A DNA stretch of 64,000 nucleotides from Emydura subglobosa (lineage: Eukaryota; Chordata; Testudines; Chelidae), in NCBI GenBank assembly GCA_007922225.1, contig ML679968.1, positions 6,874,075-6,938,074 on the forward strand. Reading direction: 5' to 3'. Positions 56,530 through 64,000 of the stretch are shown here, piece by piece (the first letter of the stretch is position 1; every line of letters starts with the position of its first letter). Both the position numbers and the translations under genes were made by a program. Under the pieces are notes generated by a model. The model was not told where the DNA came from. It did no database searches and saw nothing but the letters and a program-made list of their open reading frames with translations.

Positions 56530-58310
56530 AACAACCAAAAAGTGAGTTGAGCTCAGAGCTCTGAAGTGTGAGCAGTGCAGCCACGCAATTGAAGTAACAT
56601 CTAACCTCTGCTCCTACTTTCTTAATAGCATCTTGTTTATTCATAGTTCAAGTTCTGCTAGTACAGGGCTGGACACCAACAGATGCTAAGTACTATCTTT
56701 TGCTAGTCTGACAATAAAGAAAGGTAATACAAATTTCCTGTCTTAGTCTGAACAAATCTATCATCTATGCAAGACTTACAAATACATTTTAATGTTATTG
56801 AACAAAGCAAAATATATTAGAGTACTTTCTCACTAAAGATCTTACCACCCCCTGGGCCATAAATAATATAATTCTATCCCATCAGAAACTGTAGCTTTAT
56901 TCATTCTACAATAAAGCACCAGGTAACATAGTGTAATATATTGTAATGTAATACAAAACATTATAAGAAGAATAATCTGTTAAGTTTCTGTCATATGGCT
57001 GGGTAATTTTATTAAAAGGTTCTAGCAACATAAACCGGGGTGACTGACTAATTTCTTTGTCACTTGAAGCTAGAGATAAAACTTTTGTAATAAATACTTT
57101 GGATGTACAAAGTTTGTTATGGAAAAGTTAAATGAAGAAAGGCTTTTTGCTTCCTGTGCCTCTGCGGGTCTGCTCAGCTACTCAAAACGACATTACTGAA
57201 ATGTACTGAATTACTTCTGGAGGGGAAAAAAAAATCTTGGTTCTAAGAGAGGCACTAGCATAAATTTAAATAAATATCACAGATTAAAAATAGACCATCA
57301 TAAAAAATTATGTGCTCATTGGTGCCAAGGGAAAATGCACTGTCTGTTGGCACTACTGTTAAGGGTAATGAATAAGTTCCCGTTTCACTGGCGTTTTTCA
57401 TGATGTGGACACCGTCTACCAACTGTCCCACACCTATTTCTTTCAGTTAATAGATGCAATCAAGCAGTCATCAGATGACAATGACTTTCAATGCACTAGC
57501 AATTTAGGCCACATGCTGCAAACCCCTGACCAGGCAGTAAAGGAATTTGTTATCATATTATCAGTCCGTTGAGATATCCAATCATTCTGCAAAGTTCTTC
57601 AGAGCAAAAACATACCATAGTTTCAGTGGATATTAATTTTGGTATTTATTACTTTCTGTGAGAGGAGAATGACTCAACTTTGGAAATGGCTTTGCAAGGC
57701 TAGAATGCTGTCCCTGTATAATGCTTATTCACTGCATGGTGTGTATATTATGATAGCATACTTAATCCCATAGAACAAATTAAACAGTAAGACATGACAG
57801 CCAGTTCATTTGTAGGCAATTTATTCACCACCTGAGGCATGCCACAAAGGTATAAGGCCAAAGACTGAGTAACTTTAATCATCCACTAAATGCAATAATC
57901 ATCATACTGAAATACACAGCTTTGAGTATCTTATTACTATTATGAGATGGAATTTATACATACAAGACACCATGTATGTGCATTCAGTGAGCATTATCAT
58001 TAACCTGACATTACTGACGGGCAACGAAAACACAATATAGTTCTGAAGCAAATTAAAAAAAAAAAAAAATTAAATAAAGATTTTATCTTGCACTCCCTTC
58101 GTTCCCATCCACTGCTTGTAAAACCACATGTCTGCCCACAGACTTGTGGCCCAGCGTCCGTTTCTTGTAAAAAGCGTCACTGTTTGGAGATTTCGTGTCT
58201 GACCTGCACTATTATGTTTACTCGTTTTAGGGGGAGACAGTGTCAGTATCTTTGTCATCCTAATCAAATATCCATTTGTGAAAGCAATGAAGAATTAATT
58301 TAAAGGAGAG
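56530..58310. other. No gene recognised; one possible exon-like block
   Basis: AT-rich unique DNA with a poly-A run at about 58051-58067. The only stretch with exon-like features is 57447-57572, listed separately. Confidence 0.45.
57447..57572 (+). other. Exon-like open stretch after a splice acceptor
   Basis: A pyrimidine-rich acceptor ending TTTCTTTCAG at 57446 is followed by 41 open codons (beginning LIDAIKQSSDDNDFQ and ending EFVIILSVR) before TGA. The sequence is not repetitive. No splice donor follows, so it could only be a terminal exon. I do not recognise the peptide. A conserved non-coding element or chance is at least as likely. Confidence 0.18.
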
Positions 58311-58319
58311 TTCATTCGC

Positions 58320-58640
58320 TTATTTTTCTTAATACCAGTCTGATGAAACTGAGTGAGGACACAGATGCCTTGCAACTGCTTCATTTAATTTACTTAGCTG
58401 CTTTAAGTGTAACGAGAAAAACAATGACGTTGGGTAATAGGTCACTGATCCTAAACAAAGTCAAAATAAAGCTCACCTCTTTAATAACAAATGTGGCAGA
58501 CTGCCTTTAATTGGCATTCAGTCCACTTCCCATGAGGCTCATTGTGACTCTTTCTACTGCTACCAGTCACCTGTCGACACGGAATAATCAATTGCAGGTT
58601 CTCGTCACACTAAGAACAAATTGTTACAGGTGGAAACATG
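58320..58640. promoter_or_regulatory. Candidate conserved non-coding element
   Basis: Non-repetitive block with TTCATTTAATTTACTTAG, TGCCTTTAATTGGCATTCAG, CAGTCACCTGTC (E-box) and AATAATCAATTGCAGG, a mix of homeobox- and E-box-like words with lower AT bias than its surroundings. Tentative. Confidence 0.25.
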
Positions 58641-59012
58641 GGCCAGGTAAGGTAGTAAGTATGTCATTATTTAGCATTATTAATGTTTACTGCAACCTGC
58701 ACTGCGGTGAGTGATCCAACATGTCCACTCCCATGGGAAACACTATGTTTGTGTTAGCAGGTTTGAATACAGGAAAATCAGACATACGAGATGCCAAAAC
58801 AAGCATGTATAATACAACAGATTCAGCACATTAATCACAAGATTGTATGGCCATTAAGCTTTGTATGTCTTATTATAAAACTGCTAGTAGAGCACTCGGT
58901 ATCCCACAAAATCAGTTTCCCCATTTAATGATGTAGCTGAAACATCAACCGTTTAGTCCAGGTATCAAACACTTTGCTGGCTTGCTTAACCAAGTCATAG
59001 CAACCTCCAAGC

Positions 59013-59329
59013 CAGGGGTTCTCAAATTGGGGGTTGAGACCCCTTAAAGGGGTCATGAGGTTATTATGGGGGTGGTTGCGAGCTGTCAGCCCCCACACAT
59101 GCCGAGGCTGCGGCTGTCAGCCATGTGTGGGGCCTTTCAGAGCTGGGTGGCCAGAGAACAGCAGCTGCTGGCTGGATGCTCTGAAGACAGTGCCATGCCC
59201 AGCAGCAGTGCAGAAGTAAGGGTGGCATGGCATGGGGAGGGGGGGAGGGGTGTTTCATGTTTTTTTTGGGGAGCGGAGTCATCACAGCCTGAAATGTTTT
59301 CAAAGGGGGTCCCAGCATGAGAACCCCTG
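59013..59329 (+). mobile_element. hAT MITE with degraded duplication
   Basis: Ends CAGGGGTTCTCAAATTGGGG and CATGAGAACCCCTG are inverted repeats. Flanking octamers CTCCAAGC (59005-59012) and CACCTAGC (59330-59337) agree at 6 of 8 positions, consistent with a mutated target duplication. No transposase; the open frames over it are compositional. Confidence 0.85.
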
Positions 59330-59424
59330 CACCTAGCCAGCTACCTAAGCTCAACTACATTCTCTGCAGAGCAGCCAATGTGGCTGAAAGATAAAGGATG
59401 AACAGAGGCACTCAGCAGCAGGAG

Positions 59425-59645
59425 AGACGGCCTGGTCTAGTGGGCTGCACTGTGCAATGCAGTGTGAGCAAGAAATTCCTGCATTCTAATCCAAATGTTG
59501 ACACCAATTCATTCAATGGCTTTTGCCAAGACACTTAACTGTTTTTCGGTGATGCTTCCCCATCTGTAAAATGGTATGAATATCACCTCATAGGCAGGTT
59601 GAGATGAGTAGTTGTTTGTAAAGTGCTAAGCTTTTTAAATACTAA
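59425..59645 (+). repeat. tRNA-derived SINE
   Basis: GGCCTGGTCTAGTGGGCTGC (A-box region), AATGGCTTTTGCCAAGACAC core, CCCCATCTGTAAAATGG and GTTTGTAAAGTGCTAAG tail. Well preserved order, scattered substitutions. Confidence 0.88.
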
Positions 59646-59649
59646 AATT

Positions 59650-61795
59650 CACACAAAACCCTGAGTTGCTGGGGGCACAGCAGGCTTAATTTATATTTGA
59701 AGAACAGAAGCCAGTGGGGTCCACTTTTCTTGCAACATGAACCTGGTGGTAACCCAAAGTTGCTCCCAATTTTTTATAGTGAATGAGCTGTAAAAAAACA
59801 AACAGAAACTTTCTTTCAAGAACCTATTTGCACTAGGTTTCATAACTTCAAAAAATGTGCAAAAACAAATAAAGGGAAAAGAGACAATGAACTATGTGAA
59901 TAACAACTGAGGGATAGTTTAGCTTTTTTACATCAATAGAATAAAAAGTCTTTGCAATAAGTTAATCAATTAAAGAAGCTCCACTGAGCACAGTGTATGA
60001 ACGCATATGCAAACCGCAAAGAAACAAAACCCACACATAGGTATTTGTCAGCAGCCTAGGCTCTCCCATTTTAGTAAAGAGATGTTAGAATGGCATTGTA
60101 CCAAGCCCATGGCAATAAGGAGAGAATAAAGATGGATTCTCTGGTGTGGCTATCATTTTGTCTTGTGCTAAACGAAAACACATTAGCAAAAAACATAAAC
60201 CCCACTCCCAAATACACTGACAATTTACATTGGCCTTTCACAGCTTTTTAAAAGAAAATAGATGATTCCTACTGTATAATCATGATGTATATACAACTGA
60301 TATTCCTACATCAAAAAGCGAGCTACTTGTCTCCCCATTTTAAAAGAAAATTTGCTTACCCTTTACTCTAGCATTTTCAAATTCTTCATTGTGAACCATT
60401 TTCCATAAGGCCACGCTGTTTACTCTATTTTTTTATAATATTGTAATGAATTTTTTAAATTAAAAGACATGAATCACAACAGCTGAGACACATACCAGAC
60501 TATGTTTATCGGGCTATCAATGCATACCTTCAGCAGCTGAAACAATTCCTAGTAACATATTTTTAGTTAGACACAAACAAAATGTTGCATAACAAAACTA
60601 TGATTTTACCTGTATATATGACATTAACTAAACATACTCCTATTTCCCTTCATTTTTGATTATTCTTTTCAAAACCTTAATAAGGCACTAAGGCATAAGC
60701 CCTACAACTGGATCCACACTGTTTTCAAAAGGACCCAAGACCAGGATAGCACAAAGATGTTTACACAGTTCCATACTTAAATTGCACAGGTAATTAAGTT
60801 TTATATGTAAATTGGAAAAAAAATTTCCAGGTATTTATTAGTTAGATGTCCAAATGGTTATTTGTATGGGCAAATGTCCAATCTACATGCGTGGTGGTGG
60901 TACCTGTGTATGAAAATTAGGTGCATGACTGCATATGTAAACTTCTGCCCCTTTGGAAATCTGGCCCTGGAGCACTGCATTTCTGGGTGCCTGCTGCTCT
61001 GTTTATATGATTCTGGTCTTTTTGCATAAGAAAATACCCAAATCATGCAATGATGCCCTAGGTACAACCTTACCCATATATTCTCAATGCATTTTTACCT
61101 AAAACTATGCCTTTTAAAGAAAATACACTGAGACCCTCAACCAGTTGACAGAATCCATTTAAATTATTATTGAACTTTATTATTAAATGTTGCATTTAAA
61201 TGGCTACAGTTCCTTAGATTTCAGTTGCTGACTCAGTATATTTTACTTCATTCCAGTTGAATATTTTAAAAACTGTTAGCTGTTCCTATAGTCCCAGCCT
61301 TAGCATGGCTATTAATCAGCATCACATAAAAAGGTAGTTATGCTTAGGCAACTGTAACACAAACCAGATTGGATCAAGCAGGTGTAAAAGGGAGCCTTAG
61401 AGTACAAAGACTGATTTTTTTTGTATTTTACTATGTATCTGAAAGTGCATGCACAGGTGCAAGACACAGACACACACACACACACACACACACACAGAGC
61501 GCAAAAGTCAAGTTCAATTCAAAGACTTAAAACTTTTATTTCATCATAATGGCAACCAACAGCCACTTCTCATTTCATTATTTCCTAACTTCCAGCTCTT
61601 CACATGTTCCAGTGTCTGAGGCAAACACTCAGCATGAAAGCATTTAGAGCATTCAAGATATTCAGGTAAATTAGATTAGCTTGCGCCCTTACTAAGCCTT
61701 TAACCCTGTGGTCACAATAAGGGAACACTAACAAGAAAGCAATAAATAAGCATTATTTTGAATCCTGCTTGAATCTGAATTGAGAGGGAGGTTAG
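59650..61795. other. No gene recognised
   Basis: AT-rich unique DNA. A (CA)n microsatellite occupies about 61465-61497. A short relic of a palindromic family lies around 60925-60970 (CCTTTGGAAATCTGGCCC). Confidence 0.5.
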
Positions 61796-62085
61796 AAAGA
61801 ACAGTTACTTACCTCATAACTATCGTTCTTTGAGGTACGTTGCTCATGTCCATTCTGAATCAGGTGTGCATGCACTGTGTGAACTGGTGCCGGATATTTT
61901 TCCCCTAGAGGGATCCGTAGGGCTTGCGCTAGCACCCTCTGAGGAGATGCGCGTACACACTCATATATAGGACGCTGCCAGCCCCCCTCCCTTCCAGTTC
62001 CAGAGGGGAAAGAGGGTGGGTTGTGGAATGGACATGAGCAACACATCTTAAAGAACAACAGTTACGAGGTAAGTAACTGTTCTTT
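61796..62085. repeat. DIRS-C left terminal repeat, foldback
   Basis: Starts AAAGAACAGTTACTTACCTC and ends GAGGTAAGTAACTGTTCTTT; these 20-bp ends are perfect reverse complements, and weaker pairing extends to about 60 bp (TTGCTCATGTCCATTC against GAATGGACATGAGCAA). The central part has TCATATATAGGACGCTGCC. Homologous to 31678-31956. Confidence 0.9.
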
Positions 62086-62115
62086 CTTCTTCGAGTGCTT
62101 GCTCATGTTCACCTC
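62086..62115. repeat. DIRS-C internal complementary region
   Basis: Next to the left terminal repeat, CTTCTTCGAGTGCTTGCTCATG matches the reverse complement of the right outer tip at 63262-63287 (GGACATGAACAAGCACTCAA...). A short internal copy of the element tip is the structural signature of DIRS elements; it is believed to help rejoin ends during circle formation. Confidence 0.75.
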
Positions 62116-62218
62116 TGGAGGCAGGTAGGAGTTCATGGCCGTGAGGATTGCAACACCCCCTTCCGAACTGGGGTTTTACGTGCAGAGGTTTTGTCCACCA
62201 GGACAGAGAGGTAAGTAT

Positions 62219-62563
62219 TCATGGGGGAATGGTAAGTATCCAGTCCAGCTGATTTCTGGACGGGGAGTATACTGATGCTAGCCACATCTGCAACAGTCTG
62301 AGATGTAGTTGGGAGTTCTGAACCCCGTAAGTGCAGGCTGCCATGTGCTCCAAGAGGCTGACGCACAGTCTCGCTGTAGTAAGCGGATGGGCTGACGGAC
62401 TGGCTATGAGATCCGAAATGGCCTGAAATCTGGCCACTGGTAGGAGTGCTTTAGCTTGCATAGAGTCTAGGACAGCCCCAATAAACTCTATTCTCTGAAC
62501 TGGTATGAGCGTTGACTTCTGCTCATTTGTCAGTAGGCCGAGAGCTCGACAGGTGTCTTGCAT
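62219..62563 (-). pseudogene. DIRS-C reverse transcriptase fragment
   Basis: A 114-codon open frame: LGLLTNEQKSTLIPVQRIEF, then IGAVLDSMQAKALLPVARFQ, TTARLCVSLLEHMAACTYGV and LQMWLASVYSPSRNQLDWIL. This is the part of DIRS RT that follows the YxDD motif and leads into RNase H. It is open throughout and clearly the best-preserved coding fragment of the three DIRS copies. Confidence 0.9.
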
Positions 62564-62674
62564 GACCTTCCATCGCGTGCTGAACTTGCAACCTTGATGT
62601 TGCGGTTGGTATGTCTTGAAGTGTCTCCTGGAGGAAGAAGGGGTGTACAGACCTAGGGAGCACAGTGTGGCCCT

Positions 62675-62920
62675 TTAGTCCTTCAGCCCATGCAGCCTTG
62701 AGTCAGTCTGGTCAGCAAACAAAGCTGACCAATCAAAGGGGAAGTCCTGGATGGACTGCCAGACCTCTGTTGAGAGACCTGACAACTGGAGCCAGGATGC
62801 TCTCCTCATATGTCTTTTCTTGTTTGGGGATGAACACTTCTGCAAAATTTTGCACTTTTCCCGCACATGTGCTTCTCCTAAACACTTCAAACACCTTTGG
62901 TGCAAGTCACTAAGAGGCAT
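62675..62920 (-). pseudogene. DIRS-C ORF1 fragment with zinc knuckle
   Basis: The first residues read MPLSDLHQRCLKCLGEAHVR, forming a CX2CX4HX4C knuckle (Cys10, Cys13, His18, Cys23 of this frame), as in nucleocapsid-type proteins. After SPNKKRH the sequence jumps to ASWLQLSGLSTEVWQSIQDF and SALFADQTDSRLHGLKD, the far end of ORF1, so several hundred codons are deleted in frame. The knuckle is not seen in DIRS-A or DIRS-B. Confidence 0.85.
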
Positions 62921-62969
62921 CGGCTTCTTACAAGAAGCACAGGGTTTAAACCCCGGAGATCAAGGCATG

Positions 62970-63287
62970 CCTCAACCCTGGGATAGAGTTCGCTAAACTA
63001 ACTGCTAAACTATTAAGAGAACAACAACAACTATTTACACAAGATTAAACAACGAACCACTAGGACTATGAATACTTGCAAGAGCAAGAGAGTGTTCCAG
63101 CACTGTCATGGGCAGTAAGAAGGAACTGGAAGGAACGAGGGCTGGCAGCGCCCTATATACGAGCGCGTACACACGCCACTGCAGAGGGCACTAGAGCCAG
63201 GCCTACGGATACCACTAAGAGAAACATTTCCAGGACCGGTGCATGCAGCTGATTCAGAATGGACATGAACAAGCACTCAAAGAAGAA
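62970..63287. repeat. DIRS-C right inverted terminal repeat
   Basis: The reverse complement (CATTCTGAATCAGCTGCATG, GGTATCCGTAGGCCTGGC, TGCCCTCTGCAG, CGTATATAGGGCGCTGCCAG) aligns with 61850-61985 of the left repeat. It carries a TATATAG motif on the minus strand near 63155-63165, likely the element promoter. It lacks the outermost 40 bp of the left repeat, as usual for unequal DIRS ends. Its inner limit near 62970 is approximate. Confidence 0.82.
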
Positions 63288-63289
63288 TA

Positions 63290-64000
63290 AAACCTTCTGC
63301 AATGCAAAGCTAGTTCCAAGATTTTCTAATATGACAATGAAATTTGAACTCTTCTCAGCTTCCTTCCTCATTCTTGAGGGAATATAGTGCTGGCAGCAGA
63401 TACGAGATGGACAGCCCTGGAGACTGAAGTACTCAGAACAGAAAATACCTGAAAAGACAGTGCCAACTTCCCCTACTTTGCTTTGTGAAAAAGTCTTTCC
63501 CCTGATCTGGAAGGAGCACACAGACCTAAGAGGTAAGTGGTTAGTTAGTCTCCTTGCCCACTTAAATTCTTCTCTTTTCTATTGATATTGCCAAGAGATT
63601 CTAATTAGTGCCAACTAAGATGGCCATTATTGAAATGCTGACATATGTCCAGTAGGAATTGAATCAAGAGCACTCATGACCTTCAAAGAGGCCAACCGCT
63701 GAACCAGATACCTAGCAGAGGGTAGCAACTTTAGGTGATTAAAAAAAGTAGGAATATGGACAAACTACAGCCGGAGAGGTGAAAGGCTCTGTATTCCTTT
63801 CCAATCCCCTGAACTGGGCAGCCTCCCAAGTTTCTAATGTTTAATGCTCGGATATTTACAAACCAAAGTAAATCAACTTTGACCCACATAGAATGTAAAA
63901 TGAATGCCCCCCAGAGTGCTGAGAAGCAGATGATAGTTTAACGGGAAACATGCACTACTTGATATTTAAGTGATTCACGCATTCTTAATATTGTGCTTTC
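63290..64000. other. Unresolved flank, possible old repeat
   Basis: Unique-looking DNA. GCAGATACGAGATGGACAGC, then CTGGAGACTGAAGTACTCAG and CTAAGAG/GTAAGTGG near 63526-63537 give a strong splice-donor match on the plus strand after TCTTCTCAG (63343-63357 region), but the stretch between them has stops. It may be an old interspersed repeat. No gene is called. Confidence 0.3.

Larger units (their letters stand above)
61796..63287 (-). mobile_element. DIRS-C: compact DIRS copy with both terminal repeats
   Basis: About 1.49 kb. It has a left terminal repeat (61796-62085), an internal complementary region just inside it, short pieces of RT and ORF1, and a right inverted terminal repeat (to 63287). 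Recombinase, RNase H, most of RT and most of ORF1 are gone, so it could only have moved with enzymes supplied by a full element, or it is a post-insertion deletion derivative. No target duplication is seen, as expected for tyrosine-recombinase elements. Confidence 0.88.

Noticed and set aside
63330..63540. Acceptor- and donor-like signals suggesting an internal exon on the plus strand
   Set aside because: Stops interrupt the span in the frames I could follow and the signals may belong to an old repeat; noted only as an unresolved flank.

Overview
The window reads as vertebrate nuclear DNA, most likely from a turtle (a crocodilian is the main alternative). I infer this from the repeat set: CR1 LINEs with the typical 3' tail, tRNA-derived SINEs, several families of small palindromic DNA transposons flanked by motifs close to GTCTACAC, Ty3/Gypsy relics and, most tellingly, three DIRS-type tyrosine-recombinase retrotransposons. 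No host protein-coding exon, rRNA or tRNA gene can be recognised with confidence. Long AT-rich stretches look like intron or intergenic sequence.

Layout. 1-5.9 kb: mostly unique DNA, one enhancer-like block (about 1430-1640) and a possible LTR relic (1650-2760). 5.96-8.4 kb: decayed minus-strand Gypsy element of a Mag/K02A2.6-like type (pol C-terminus, integrase, RNase H), split by a CR1 tail. 9.1-9.6 kb: SINEs. 10.5-13.7 kb: a second minus-strand Gypsy element with one complete LTR, polypurine tract, RNase H and RT, and a partial second LTR. 16.8-17.7 kb: solo LTR with a 43-bp tandem repeat. 21-31 kb: CR1 copies, foldback elements and MITEs. 31.7-35.1 kb: DIRS-A. 35-42.8 kb: CR1, LTR-like DNA, SINEs, a Harbinger-like MITE and a hAT MITE with a perfect target duplication. 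43.9-52.5 kb: palindromic MITEs, a nested hAT, an L2-like LINE and a MIR-like SINE. 52.9-56.5 kb: DIRS-B. 57.4-58.7 kb: unique blocks that may be conserved. 59-59.7 kb: hAT and SINE. 61.8-63.3 kb: DIRS-C, a short internally deleted copy that keeps both inverted terminal repeats and the internal complementary region.

How the parts relate. Every LTR and DIRS element whose strand I can read lies on the minus strand. If the usual antisense bias of retroelements inside introns applies, a host transcript would run on the plus strand; this is inference. None of these elements could encode a working reverse transcriptase: catalytic residues are changed in Gypsy-B, DIRS-A and DIRS-B, and large deletions remove others. 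The best-preserved features are structural (terminal inverted repeats, foldbacks, target duplications). The most interesting system is the DIRS family: its left terminal repeat is itself a long foldback, both arms of which carry, reading outward, a splice-donor-like motif.
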